NCBI GenBank assembly: GCA_964017125.1
Contig: OZ024902.1
Span: forward strand, 100,780,796 to 100,844,795
Source: Flabesymbios commensalis
Lineage: Eukaryota; Annelida; Polychaeta; Terebellida; Flabelligeridae
Direction: 5' to 3'
Length of the DNA stretch: 64,000 nucleotides
The notes under the pieces were generated by a model. It ran no database searches and was not told where the DNA came from. It was given only the letters and a program-made list of their open reading frames with translations. The translations under genes were made by a program, and so were the position numbers. Positions 29,001 to 44,000 of this stretch are shown piece by piece. Numbering within the stretch: the stretch's first letter is position 1; each line of letters opens with the position of its first letter.

Positions 29001-32000
29001 CTCATTCAGAAGTGGCGAGCGGCAGCTATCTACTAAACACATACATGCATCCGGGGGATGCATATTAAATCAAACACTTTCTCACACTTTCTCACCCATA
29101 AGCTGCTCATTGAGTGAAGCATCTTCTCCATCTTTATTAGAAGAAAGACCAGCAGTCACAGCATGGAAATGTTTTTGAGCTGTACTATGTTCTTCCTGAT
29201 CAGCAATACATTGGTCCTGCAGTTTTTTTGCAACAGCTTCTATTTTTTGCATTTCCTTTTTCTTTTTCTCGTGTATAGATTTATCCTGTCAAATGAATGA
29301 AATGTTTAATCATTGCATTATTAACCCAAGATTTAAACCAAAATTGACATGTTCATTTAAATGACAACAGTTACTATAGGAACCCTATGTACAACACTTG
29401 AACCCACCAAGATTTCTACATTTCAGTCATCTCTTACTTGTTCAAAAATGTTCTAGCTTGAATGGTCAGCCTTGCGTTTAGGTTGACTTTAAGGAAATCC
29501 TTCTGTTAACTTATTTGGACGAATGGGATTTCTGAAAACTACGAAATCTTTTCACCCTTTATAATGATATACTAGTAAATTGTACTAACTTTAAAACAAT
29601 TATTTTGAAAATATAACATTTCAACTTGCTGCGGAAAGCCTTGATCACATACTGATGTCCTTAAAACTTTCAAAAAAAATTTTATATCTTACGTCATCCT
29701 TTTGTTTCTTCAAAGCCTTTAATTTCTTCTCTTCAGCTTTTAAAGCCTCCTTTTTGTGCTGAAGATTACTCTGAGCTTTTGCATCTAGCTTTTGTTGCTC
29801 ATTAAGTCTGGTTTCAATTTCTTGCAAAGCTCCACCAACTTCCTATAAGTTAAAATGAGGTGATAGATAGAAAGCGTACTTAATCAACAGAAAAAAATAA
29901 CATCAGAAATTGTATTTATTAATTATTTATTATTATTTGAGCAGATAATTTTATATCCTATATTCTTTGACAAGGGGAATCAGAGAGATGTCAAGGAAAT
30001 GGCAATAGCATACATCCAAATTGGCTGAGGGCTATGAATTAAATAGATAGTGATTATTTATCAGTGGTTTTTAACCTGAATCGTGATTGTCAAAAAATTA
30101 TCAGTTGTCAGAAAAATATTATCTAGAATAATTATCACTGATAAAATTAAACAGTTTAAAAGTAGAGCGAACCTCATCTCTTTTCTGCTGTAAATCTGCA
30201 ATCAGTTTATTTAACTTTGCAATGTCTTCTTCACTCTGAAACAAATAATGTTTTTCAATTAATATCAGGCCTCTCTAGACATGCTAACTCAAGGGCTACA
30301 TGTATCTACCTAGAAAAGTAATAATATTAATTTAATATCCATTAAAAAACCTGCAGCGACTCCCACATATTTCTCAGAGCACATTAATTTTTTCCATTCA
30401 TATGTTTTTCTCAATCAAAATAGATTTAGAAGCAGGTTAATCAGTTTCCTTACTCTGAAAATATCTCTTTAGGGTTACGACTTGGTCGAGGGCTGCTTAA
30501 ATACAGGGATATTGGATAGATAAAATGAAAACAAATTGCAACTGAAGTCCGCACCCAAAAAAGCGGTGATAGGGGGTCATATCAGAAATCATAAAAGCTA
30601 TCAGTAAAATATATACTATAAAAGGTGGAAAATAACGCACACCTTTTTTATGAATTATTTCTTAACCCTTTCATGGTCATAGCGCCCGCAAACGCCCGCT
30701 CTGGACTCCCGCTCATAGCGCCCCAAAACGCCCGCCCTGGACTGCCGCTCATAGCGCCCGAAAACGCCCACAAATTTGGCTGAAAACATCGCCGCCGAAA
30801 AATGCAATTAACTCAATCCTTTTATCTTTTCTGGTACATTACTATGGCCACGCATCTTTGCCGAAAGTAGGAGCGTAAAAATCAACCAATCGGAAGCAAT
30901 TAGATGCATTTGGTGCGGGACTAAAATCTATTTTAAAACAATTTCTAGTGTACCCATCTCGGCGCACAGTCTTTCACATTTTATCGCCCAGGTTGACTGA
31001 CAAATACCTTTATTGTCGCCCGCGCCGAATCGGTACACATGAAACTTTTTGCGTTATTTCTGTGTGCCCTTCGTGCTGTTTTTTCGGCACACGAAAGTTA
31101 ACTGTGTGATGTTTTACTATGGATTCGTCAGATTCATCCGATTTTGAAGGCTTTCCCGAAGATTCACTTTGTGTGGGAACAATCCTGGAAACTGACAGTG
31201 ATATTGAAATTTCACTGTCAGAAATCAGTGATGTGGAATCGGGTGCGGAAATTTCCGACGACGATGTGGATGACGATAGCTCTGAGGTGCCTGATCATTT
31301 TACTGGTGACCTACATGGCATCGATATTTTGAATTTTTGTGAATATGTTGGACCAATTCATCATCTTGATGACAGCTCTTCAGTTTTGGATTTTTTTCAC
31401 CTTTTATTTGAGCCTAATTTCTATGACACTCTTGTCCAACAAACAATTATATATGCGGATCAACAGCAGACTGAGACAGGTATCATAGATCAATACTGGA
31501 CCCCTCCTACCGTCCCCGAGATTAAAGCATTCATCGCCATCAACATTTTGATGGGCATACACCAGCTACCAGACATTGATTCGTACTGGTCAACTGATGA
31601 CCGGCTAAAGGTTGATGGAATTTCAAAAATTATGCCAAAGCGCAGATTTAAAAAACTTTCTCAATACTTGCATCTGTCAAATAACGAAGAAGCGTTGCCG
31701 CATGACAGTCCACAATATGATGCATTATTAAAGGTAAGGCCCTTGATTAACATGCTGTCAAGAACATTCAGGGACAGGTATAAACCCAACTGTGAAATGT
31801 CAATTGATGAGGCTATGGTAGCATATAAAGGGAGGCATCATATGAAGCAGTACCTACCAGCCAAACCCACCAAGTGGGGCTTTAAAGTGTGGACTTTAGC
31901 GGACTCCCACAATGGATACGTCTGTGGCTTTGACATTTATAAGGGTCGGCAACAAAACCCAAGTGTCTCAGGTCTAGGTTTTGATGTAGTTATGAACCTG

Positions 32001-35000
32001 ATGGAACCCTTTCAATATCTACGTCATCACGTCTACTTCGACAATTTTTTCACCTCTCTGCATCTGATTGAGTCACTTGAGAAGTGCCGCACTTATGCAT
32101 GTGGCACCTATCGTGCTAACCGTAAGGGAATCCCACAAGAGTTGCGAAACCCTGGAAGATTGGCTCAGGGGGATATCATCAAACGACAGAAAGGTAATGT
32201 GGTGGCTGTAGTGTGGCATGACAAGCGGGATGTGAGAGTCATCTCCTCTAATTCAAATCCTGTTGATGGACAGGTGAATCGTAAAGGACCACGTCGCCCA
32301 GGTGACCAGGAACAAAATATCATTCATGTACCCTGTCCACAGAGTGTTATTTCATATAACAAATATATGGGGGGTGTGGACCTCGCTGATCAGAACAGGG
32401 CCTATTATTCCGTTGGTAGAGAATCTGTGAAGTTCTGGCGTTCTCTACTGTGGTATATGATCAATACAGCGATCATCAATGCCCTGGTTCTTTATCGGGA
32501 ATCATTTCGCCCTCATACTCGGGACAGATCTTGAATGACAAATATCAAGTTCAGACTTAAACTATGTGAGGAGCTAGTTGCTGGATTTTCTTGTCGACAG
32601 AGACATCCAGGAAAAACCAAGAGGTCTGCTGTTATTGCTTTAGGCAACCTACCTGCACATGATCTGATCCACATTGACGGCAGGAAGCGCATATGCTTAA
32701 ATTGTAGCGAGATGGATCGCAGTACCAAGAGCAATAAGAAGATTCAAACCAGTTTTGAATGTCGCATGTGTCGTGTGGCCCTATGCCAGTCTGGTTGCTT
32801 GATAGAGTACCATGACAGGCATCTTCAGATTGAAAATTGAATCAGTTTTCATAGTCTTGTTACAAGGGTTTTACTCTTGAGCCATGATGTTTTTTGAAGT
32901 TTTTATTAGGCTCAAGTAATAAACATGATTTCCCTGTTCATGAATAACAGTTGACAGTCTTAGTATGCTGCACATGCAGTGTTGTTGCACAAGACACTTC
33001 AGTTTTGTATGCAAAATAAATCTTTACCTCATGTTCAACTTTTTCTTCTTTATTTGCAATGGTAAATACAATTTCATACAACAATATACGATTGCAAACT
33101 GTCTTTCAGTCGCAAAAATTATTTATCACGTTTTTTGCCCGTCTTGGTGAGTACCAAGTTGAAAGTAAGATGTGAAGTTCTCCGTCCCTGCTGATGGCCT
33201 TAGAAATATTCATTATCAATATAACAATCCAATTTTGCGTCGGGATTTTGCTGCTCATTTGCATTTATGATCTATGTGATACTCATAATTTGACTGTACA
33301 CATTTGTCATTTATAATTGGGACTTTTGCCTATACATATATATACCGGGTATATATATATATATATATTATATAACTAAACATGTTGCTTTTAATATCTA
33401 CCAGATTCCTTTACCCTACCTCCCCAAAAAATCTACATTTATTCAAATCTCTGCAATACTATCATTGTACTATGCGACTCATTGGCACAATTTATGCAAA
33501 TTATATAATTAATTTCGTTATTTATTTAGTCCTATTGAGTAGCCTACCTGAGAGAAGCTATATGTCAATATCTCGATACAAACCTACATAAAGTCCCATA
33601 ATGTCATTGTGTAACTACCTCTGCATTTAAATTACATGGGATATTGTGTTGCAGTATTACTGCTGTATCACTGCTCATTTGCATAATTTATGCGACAAGC
33701 ATTATTAAAATGCTAATTTTTTCGTCTGTCCGTGATGCTCAGTATCTAAAAGAAATGTGATGTCAGTATATACCATATATCTCTCCATACCTTCAGACAT
33801 GTTCATACAAAGCAAAATTTGCGCATTTTATGATTAAACAATGTGCCTCATTTGCATAATTTATGCAAATTACATAATTTATTCAGTTTGAATTTTGCAT
33901 ATTCCCTTTGAGTACGTAGGAGAAATTTCATGTCAATTTCGCTGTTCATACTCACGGAAAGTCATGCAATGTGCAACTGCCTAAAAATGATTATTATCAA
34001 AATTGCGATGAGATTGTGTGTTTCTGTATTACTGCTGTATTGCTGCTCATTTGCATAATTTATGTGACATGCATAATTAAAATGCTAATTTCTTTTCGTC
34101 TATCCGTGATGCTGAGTATCTAAAAGAAATGTGATAGATCAGTAAATACCATATTCCTTTCCATACCTTCAGAAATATTTCATACATAGCAAAATTGCAG
34201 CATTTCTATGATTGCACAATGTAGCTCATTTGCATAATTTATGCAAATTACATGATTTATTAATTTTTGCTTTTGCATATCCCCTGTGAGTACGTGGGAG
34301 AAATTTCATGTCAATATCTCTATCCATTCTCACGTTAAGTCATGCAATGTGCAACTGCCTAAAAATGATCATTATCAAAGTTACAGTGCGATAAAGTATT
34401 GCTGTATTACTGCTGTATCACTGCTTATTTGCATAATTTATGTGACATGCATAATTAAAATGCTCATTTTTTTGTCTATCTGTGATGCTCAGTATCTAAA
34501 AGAAATGTGATAGATCAGTATATACCATATACCAGTAACCTTTCCATACCATGAGAAATGTTCATACATAGCAAAATTTGTGCTATTTATGATTACACAA
34601 TGTGCCTCATTTGCATAATTTATGCAAATTACATAATTTATTCAGTTTTAATTTTGCATATTCCCTGTGAGTACGTAGGAGAAATTTCATGTCAATTTCT
34701 CTGTTCATACTCACGGAAAGTCATGCAATGTGCAACTGCCTAAAAATGATTATTATCAAAATTGCAGTGAGATTGTGTGTTTCTGTATTACTGCTGTATT
34801 GCTGCTCATTTGCATAATTTATGTGACATGCATAATTAAAATGCTAATTTTTTTGTCTAATCGTGATACTCAATAGCTACAAGAAATGTGATATCAGTAT
34901 ATACCACATTGATGATTCCTTTACATACCTTCAGAAATGTTCATACATAGCAAAATTTTAGCATTTCTATGATTACACTATGTAGCTCATTTGCATAATT

Positions 35001-38000
35001 TATGCAAATTACATAACTTATTCCTTTTTGCTTTTGCATATTCCCTGTGAGTACGTGGGAGAAATTTCATGTCAATATCTCTATCCATACTCACAGAAAG
35101 TCATGCAATGTGCATCTGCCTAAAAATGATTATTATCAAAATTGCAGTGTGATAATGTGTAGCTGTATTACTGCTGTATCACTGCTCATTTGCATAATTT
35201 ATGTGACATGCATAATCAAAATGCTAATTTTTTTGTCCATCCGTGCTACTCAATATCTACAAGAAATGTGATATCTGTATATACGATATACCTCTCCATA
35301 CCTTAAGAAATGTTCATACACAGCAAAATTTGCGCATTTTAATGATTACACAATGTGCCTCATTTGCATAATTTATGCAAATTACATAATTTATTCATTT
35401 TTAGTTTTGAATGTTACCTGTGAGTACGTTGGAGAAATTTGATGTCAATATCTTTATCCAAACTCTCAAAAGTACACATAATGTGCAACTACCTCAAAAT
35501 TAGCACATTTTTCTGATTATTTAGGACCTGGGCAGTCAACTCATTACAATTACTAATGACCTGAGGAATCAGACTGTACTCTGCATTATGACCATGAAAG
35601 GGTTAATGCGTGGTATAGACCAGAGATCGTTATGTGACGAATATACCTGATGAGTAGGCTGAGTTAATTTTGATTAACGCTTGACTGATCGCTTACCGCC
35701 AGCCTGTATTGCGCCGGGGCACATGTCCTTCAGAGTGAGTTGTCGATTTTACCCCTCTGTGCGTTATACAACAGAGTGCGTTATTGTCCACCCTTTACAG
35801 TATGAGATACTCTAATGTTCAGGGCATAGTGTTAAAGAAGAAAATTGTGCATTGAAACAAATCAAGGTCATGAAAAGTCAAATCACTCAAGGTTCAGTCA
35901 TGGTTACCCTGTATATGGAATTTGAAGTACATGTATGTTCTAGTAGATGTATCGCAGAAAAAATTACAGCTGTAATAGCGGCAGACAGATTCACCATATG
36001 GTGACAACAGGCATCAGCCAAAAACTTGGCTGAGGCCTAAAAATGTGTTAACAATGACAATTTTTAAGTGTATTGAGCTGTCTGTAAACTTACTTTTTGT
36101 TGTGTCTGCTGTAATTCTTTAATTTTTTCTTGAACCTGGACTAGTTCTTCTGCAGAATCCTGTTTCTGATTCTAAAAATAGAAGTTATTGTCCAATTTAT
36201 ATTACTTACTATGTGAATTTGTTCATAAAATTCAATAAATAGAATCTCTGGGAAAATCATTTATAGACTACATTTATGTGGACTGAATGAACAGATCAGA
36301 TAAGGAAAAAAAAACAGTGTTTCAAAAATATGATTTGAAGGGCTGGGGTTAGGCCAGAAAGCCACAAATGCTCTTTTGACTTTAAGCCATTCTAAAGATA
36401 TTTTTTGCTAAATTTCTGTGATATTTTTTAACACAGATCATGCTACTTGAGTTGAAATTTAGGTGTATTAAGAAGGGTGGCACATACAATGTGACATTAA
36501 TGTGACATGGCTTCAAGCTCGATCATTGGTTCCAGGACAATTCAATTCAAACAAGTGTGCAAGGTTCCTTCAAGCATTCTGAGTAAAACAATCCTCCGAT
36601 ACATCAAACAAAAGAAAAACGCCCTGCGCTATTATTTGTTGCATGCCCTGCGCCAAGACAGTGAAGCCAGGGTTCCCCACAGTGCCGGAAATGCCGGCAT
36701 ACCTACCGGATGAATTTTATGCCGACCAGCATGTAATAGGTCACATTCGGCTGTTATCCATCTGGTAGATTAGCCAATATTCCTGTCGCCAGTGTCATAC
36801 TGTGTTGGTTTAGCGATCAGCGTGTACGTGTAAGACTGGTGTGCGCGTATATAGGCCTATTGCCGATGTACAGTGAACACAAAAATGTACACACAAGATA
36901 CGTGTAATCACCCCCCCACCCGTCATGTGCTGTATGTTACATAACATAGATGTAGGCCTACACCTGGCAGAAGCAGCGCTGACAGCAAGTGTAGAAAGTG
37001 CTTTCACAGTGTGGCCACCGCTGTGCCAATGTCAGTCCAGCGCTAAGAGCGCTGAACCGGCATTGGCGCGACGCTGGCGGAACTGGCAGTTCTCAAGAAT
37101 GTGATAACCGCGTTGACGGGCCAACACTTCTAGTGACGCGTTACCAGTCACCACGACACGCTCATTGTCCCTCACCAAAGTGTCACACCGTTGGTGAGTG
37201 AGTGATACTAACTCATAAACCTTGTCACGCACACACAACAACACTTATAAATTAGAGAATAATAACTCTCACCAACAAACAAAAACGCATAAAACACCAA
37301 GAAAACATGCATAGGCCCACACTCAAATACACAACTCACAAACCATCAAATCAACAAGACAAAATAACAGACTGACAATTCAGAACTTTGTAAGCGAACT
37401 TTCTTAATTTCACAAATTAAGATGAGACGCTTCTAGGAACTTTCTATTTTCCAAATTATCAACTTCAGACACTTTTAGACCATTCCACTCAATTTCAATC
37501 AAAATTACATAACTCTGACGTATGCTGGGTATGCTGAAGTATGGTGACGGCACACAGACAGTAAGGCAAACAACACAAATAAAAAAAGCTTTGATATTTT
37601 TTATTGCGCCACGCATGCAACAGTAAATAATTTATTATGCTGCTCGCGCGCGCTAAGTTAAGATTTTCAAGATAACGACCAGATGATTTTTTTTCAGTGG
37701 GGAACCCTGGTGAAGCCCCATAATATCCCTAAGTTATCAAGAAGATTTTGCCCTTCCTCACCCTGGTCACATTCAAGTATTAGATTATTGGGAACAAATC
37801 ATGAATGCTCTGAGTCTAGTAGAGTCTAGATCAAGTGAAAGTCAAGCGTAGAGTAGCAGGGATGGCTTTGGGATGCGCCCTCCCAGCAATTGACATATTA
37901 AAATTGCAATTGACGCATCCGTTTCACACATTCTGTGCTCCGAAACGGTTACCCAGTAAACAACTGCCGACACTGGTCCAAAAGTAAACCAACATTGGGT

Positions 38001-41000
38001 CATTATATTGTGTTTGCTGGGATAGCTGTAGGACCTGGTTGTGAGTGTTTTCACTCTGCTGGAGTTTTTATTGCCCTGGGCTTAGTTCTTAAAGGTTTTT
38101 ATCATGTTTGTTTATTATAGACTCCTGTTTTTGCTTTGTTTGTATGTTCGTGATAATATTATGTTGGTTGGTAGATAAGAAAGAAAATAGCAAATGTTTG
38201 AATTATAGATACCAATCGGTAACTTTTTGAGGGGCTTTTGTCTGAAATTTTAGGACTGCTCAGCCATTGACAATGGTAATTTTAATATATGTAAGTATGA
38301 TAGAAAATTCAGGAGACTGAACGGGCAATTCGGAAGACAGGAAATCAGGAGGAAAATCAGGAGAGCATTTTTCTCATCCAAGTTGTAACTTGCTAGACAT
38401 CCTTATCATTGATGTATAAATATTTTGCTAATCAATTACCAATTTGATTAGCAAATGGACAGAATTGCGTAGCATTTTGCTATGCGATACTGAACAAAGT
38501 TTTCCCTGCCACTATATAATAATATGTCATAACTAATTGCCAATTTTCACTATGGAGATTGTCAAAATTAAAATCAGTAAAATTTCATTTTCTTATCAAT
38601 TATTAAATTTCAAATATGCAAATTATATGCAGGACGGGTGTCTGAAATGCTACACAAAGCATTACATAAAAATAAAAGCATGTGAGCGAGAAATATTGCT
38701 TACATAAAAACCCAACAATCATAATACACACCACTTTTATATATACTGTGGATCTGGTAATTTTCGCGTGTTTAAATTTTTCGCGAATTTATGATTTTGA
38801 GACTTTTCACGAAGTTTAGAATTAGAGAATTTTCATTTTTCTTAGTGGCGCTATTATAATGATAATTTTTACAAGATTCTTGAATTCGCAAATTTGTTCT
38901 CTTTGCGAAAATTAAAACGTTGCGAATATTACCAGGTCTACAGTATATGTATGTAGTAAGCTCTACATCACCACCAATATAATCTGGAGAATCAGATTGA
39001 TAGCTCAAGGTCCAACCCAGAAGCAAAGCTGGAAGGAAGCTAAAGGGTATAAGATACTTGCGTATTTTATTATTATCTTCCCTGGTTATACAGACAAGAA
39101 ATTTCACATGATGAAGGACAATTCTATAGGTACCACACCACCAGAGAACAACAAGAACGAGAAACACAACTATTATTTACCTCAGCTGAAACAAATTTAT
39201 AAGCTAGGTATAGCTTTGTCAAATGTTCCAACTCTCTAACAATCTTCTGATACTCCAAATAGGATGACCGCTCATCTTTGAGACGTGTAAGGGTTGGTGT
39301 TATTTCTTCTTTCAGGAGCTGAAATGGAAACAAGTCTTTTGCAGTAATTTACTAACACAAATAAAATGTACAGTACTCCCTCACCCTAGCACACCGTCTC
39401 AACAACATACATAATTTGTGCACTGGAGCACTCTTTTTACCAAAACATACATCTGTCACTTGCTTATTTGTGTATATGTACCACGTTAACTATTGATTGT
39501 CTAGTGTGCCTGTGAATTCACACATTGGATGCCACCTGTAACAATAAGTCCAGGAGCTCCCGCTCCGAATTAGAATTTGATTTAAGCAATTCTGTGTAGG
39601 GTTATTAATGTAGTCCTAGTCTAGGTCAAAAATCAAGACGCAAGACAACTAGGTCTAAGAAGCGCAGTCTAAGAGTAAGATAAGAAATAGACAGTCTGTC
39701 AGAGATTGCAAACCTCCATTGAAATTAATGATCCTAATCAGTACCCCAGTAATGGTCTACCTATCTGGCACGGTTTACCCGATATCAGGCCAATCGAGTT
39801 AACTAATAGCTGATTTACGGTCATTTTGAATTCGATATAAATTAGTTAAAAACTTAGGGTGCATCCTCCCTCGAAACCTCAAATTTTGTTTTATAGTAAT
39901 GGACTAACATCTAACACAGTTTGCAAAATATTGGGCATGTGAAAGTAAATAATGGCCGATAGGGGGCTATTTTGAATTTGATCGAGTCAGAATTTTTCAA
40001 GATGCATCCTCAGCTGAAATATCACATTTCATTCTATAGTAATCGTCTAGCTATCTAGCACGGTTTACCAAATATCGGCCATGTGAAAAAGAATAATGGC
40101 CTGAAGGCGGCCATTTTGAATTTGATCAAGTCAAAATTTTCCAAGATGCATCCTCAGCTGAAATCTCACATCTCATTCTATAGTAATGGTCCAGCCATCT
40201 AGCACGGTTTACCAAATATCGCCCATGTGAAAGTGAATAATGGCCGATAGGCCATTCTGAATTTGATCAAGTGAAACTTTTTCAACATGCATCCTCTCCT
40301 GAAATCTCACATTTTGTTTTATAGTAATGGTCCAGCTATCTAACACGGTTTACCAAATATCAGCTATGTGAAAGTAAATAGTGGCCGATAGGCGGCCATT
40401 TTAAATTCGATTGAGTCGAAAGTTTTTAAAAGGCATCCTCTCCCGAAACGTCACATTTTGTTTTATAGTAATGGTCTAGCTATCTAGCACGGTTTACCTG
40501 ATATCAGGCCTATCGAGGTAAATAATGCTGATTGTCGGCCATTTTGAATGCATCCTCCCCCGAAAACTCACACTTTGTTTTATAGTAATCAGGTAATGGT
40601 CTAGCCATCTAGCACGGTTTACCAAATATCAGCCATGTGAAAATGAATAATGGCTGAAAAGGCGGCCATTTTAAATTTGATCAAGTCAAATTTTTTCAAG
40701 ATGCATCCTCATCTGAAATCTCACATTTCGTTTTACAGTAATGGTCTAGCCATCTAGCACGGTTGACCAAATACAGCCATGTGAAAGTGAATAATGGCCG
40801 ATAAGCGGCCATTTTGAATTTTATCGAGTCGAATTTTTTCAAAATGCATCCTCTCCTGAAATCACACATTTTGTTTTATAGTAATGGTCTAGCCATCTAG
40901 CACGGTTTACCAAAAAACGGCCTTGTGAAAGTGAATAATGGCCAATTGGCGGCCATTTTGAACTTGGACGAGTTGAATCTTTTCAAAATGCATCCTCTCC

Positions 41001-44000
41001 TGAAACCTTACAATTTGTTTTATAGTAATGGTGTAGATATCTTGAGCGGTTTTCAGGATATTCCACAATATCAGGCCTGTCGAGGTGAATAATGGCCGAT
41101 AGGTGGCCATTTTGAATTTTATCAACTTGAAATTTTTCAAGATGCATCCTCTCCTGAAACTTTACAATTTATTTGATATTAATGGTGTAGCTATCTTGAG
41201 CGGTTTTCATGATATTTCGCAATATCAGGCCTGTTGAGGTCAATAATGGCCGATAGGCGGCCATTTTTAATTTTATCAACTTGAAATTTTTTAAGATGCA
41301 TCCTCTCCTGAAACCTCACAATTTGTTTTATAGTAATGGTGTAGCTATCTTGAGCGGTTTTCATGATATTCCGCAAAATCTTTCAGTCGGATTTACCGAT
41401 GTTATAAATTAGGTCAAAGTGCTGGGTCAACTTCAAGGTCAAGGTCCAAAAACCAGAAAAGGCACAACTAGGGACCTTAGAGAACATGTATGTGCAATAA
41501 GACTGTCATCGGCCCAGTACTTTTCCAGATCTGCTCGGGAAACGAAGTGCGCGTCAAAACGTCTAAATAGGTCATAGTTCTGAACCAGAAGTAGGTCAAA
41601 GTTCAAATACCCCAAAAGGCACAACTAGACCCCCTAGGGGTGTTGTGTGTAAAATTTGAAGACAATCGGACAAGTACTTTCAGAGATATGCTCCGGAAAC
41701 GAATTGTTTACGGACGGCCCAACGCGGTAACATCATCATTTTCTCCTCTGCGACCTTGCATATTGAATTCAGATTAAAAATATTTTAACCTGTCCATTCT
41801 CCACCTGGAAGTAACCCACATACCAAAAATTGTTATCCTAGCTTATTTTCTTACAAAGTTATAGGCAAAAGAAGAGGCCAAAAAAAAACGGAGGTAGAAT
41901 CCATAGCTCCCTCCGTCTCACCAACGGTGACGGCGGGAGCTAATAAATATGTCCTCAATGAAAACTAAATCCAGCTGCATAAAAGCATCTCGGAATCAGC
42001 CTTTCTGCTGTGTATCACCTCAAGTGTTCTTGTGTTGATCAGATGTTCAGAAATATCTAGATTACATAAAATTTGTATAGCTGAGCATCTCTCCAAACAA
42101 AATTCCTGTCGTAATTTCTACACTAAATAGAAGTGCTTCAGATCAGATTCTGGTTAACATCCCCACATAACTTGTAGTTATGTTTACAAATAATTCATAA
42201 CTCACTGAATCCATTTCACGTAGTTTTGCATCCTTTTTACCAATCGTTTTCTGAGCTGCTTCCTTCTTACTCTCATAAAGTCTTGTACCAGCTGCCTCTT
42301 CAATTAGGGATAGTATCTGTAAACACAAAACACACAGTTTCATTGATTTTTACTGACATTATAATTATCCTGAGTGTCCATACAAACTTTTCAATAGCTT
42401 GAACTAAAATCACAAGACTCGAAATTGGCCCTGTCCGATCGTCCGATACGACCAACAATCTTGGAAAGACGAGTCCAGTTACACTGAGCTTGTCCCACCG
42501 GACGGGTGCCCCTGCTTGACAATTATTAGAAAGGACAATTTTTCAGCAAGTTCTCTGACTGTACAAGTGGAAATTTAGTCCAATTTTGAGCCCTGGATTG
42601 AAAAGAAATAGTTTATGATAATCCCTACCTATCAGTCGACTAATTAATCTTTTTAAATGTGTGAGCATGCCCTTGGAAAGCAAAACCTAATTTGAAAATC
42701 AGTGGTGCCCATCTAGGTTGGTGACAGAGGTATTCCTGAATTACAAAATTTATCATCGTTTGGTCAATTAAATTAGGACAAAAGAAAAGTGCGATAATCA
42801 ATCTTGGCTAGTTTTAGCTGAAAAATACAATTATGTAATTTAAATCCCGAGATATGGCAAAATTAAAGTAGATTTAGTTCACAGTTAGCACTAAGGTCTG
42901 ATGTATTACCAAATCACAGCTGGCGAGTCAGATAAATGGCACAGGGTGGGTACATATACATGTATGTACATCGGCTCACCATGCTCCCGCGGACCCACCT
43001 TCAGTAGAGATGTTGAACCAATGTTAGTCCAATGCTCAGCCACCATGTTTGATGCTTCCACAACATTAACACAAAATTTGTTGAATGTATCTTGTTGCAG
43101 GTGTTGCTGTGTGGTGCAATATTGGTTTAATGTTGGCACATTGTCTGCGATGCTGGTTCGACACTTAACCAGCATTGCGTTAATGTCTCATTTGCTGGTG
43201 AATGTTAATCCTTAGTTACAGCTCGGAGACAGACTTTAGTTGTCAGAATCTGACGTCTGTACACAAGTCGCTCCCCGCGCTGTAAGAGTGGTCATAGATC
43301 CATAACATTGGTATTCAAAGGAATCAGAAAAGGCGAACTAAGACATTTAAAATGATTGCAAAATGAAAAAACCCTTAGGTCTCCATGGATTTTACAAAAA
43401 GGATTTAGCACTTTAAGGGTTAAAGGAGGTCAGACAAACCAGGTCCCTACCATTGACCAGGTTAACAGATACTTTGGTGTGAATCAAAATCCCATCATTA
43501 AAATGGGAAGGGTATAATGTTAGTTCTGAACATCTCAATCTTTAATGAGGAAAATTAAACACCTGATCTGCATGACACAATTGATTGTCCATATAATGAT
43601 GTTCTTATGACCAGCTAATGACAGTTTGACCCAGTTTACATACAATAAAATTTAAAACTATTCTGAGCAGGCAAATCAGAGGTGGATCCAGGATCTAAAG
43701 AAGGGGAGGTGGCCTGGGGTTTTGCCCTAAAGATATGCCGGGGTCAATTTAGCAGTATCCTATGAGCTATGAGCAGCCAATCTATGGGAGGCCACTTGGC
43801 CATTCCCCAAAATATTATTTTGTATACAAATGAACCGCGAATGAGCAGCCACCTGCGTTAACAGTGTTTCATCTAGGATTCAGAAGGGGCATGGCGCCAC
43901 CGATCATTGGGGGCACCTAATCATGCCCGCCGGTCACCCAGTTGTCTCGGTTGGGCATTTCCAACACCCCCTTTCCAACTAAGGGTACAAGTGGAATTAG

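Larger units (their letters stand above)
30666..35602 (+). mobile_element. piggyBac-type DNA transposon, 4.9 kb, in SMC2 intron 6
   Basis: TTAA target duplications flank it at 30662-30665 and 35603-35606. Perfect 16 bp TIRs CCCTTTCATGGTCATA lie at 30666-30681 and, inverted, at 35587-35602. Inside the left end is a 36 bp repeat (CATAGCGCCCGCAAACGCCC...) in about 2.6 copies, 30678-30772. The transposase is at 31119-32840, and a 380 bp tandem array fills 33470-35510. It lies opposite to SMC2 transcription. Intact ends and a nearly open transposase suggest a fairly recent arrival. Confidence 0.95.

Noticed and set aside
34286-35271. Two similar 74-codon frames ([14 protein letters not shown]...) as a small gene family
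   Set aside because: They are the same phase of the 380 bp piggyBac repeat, with no conservation beyond the DNA repeat.
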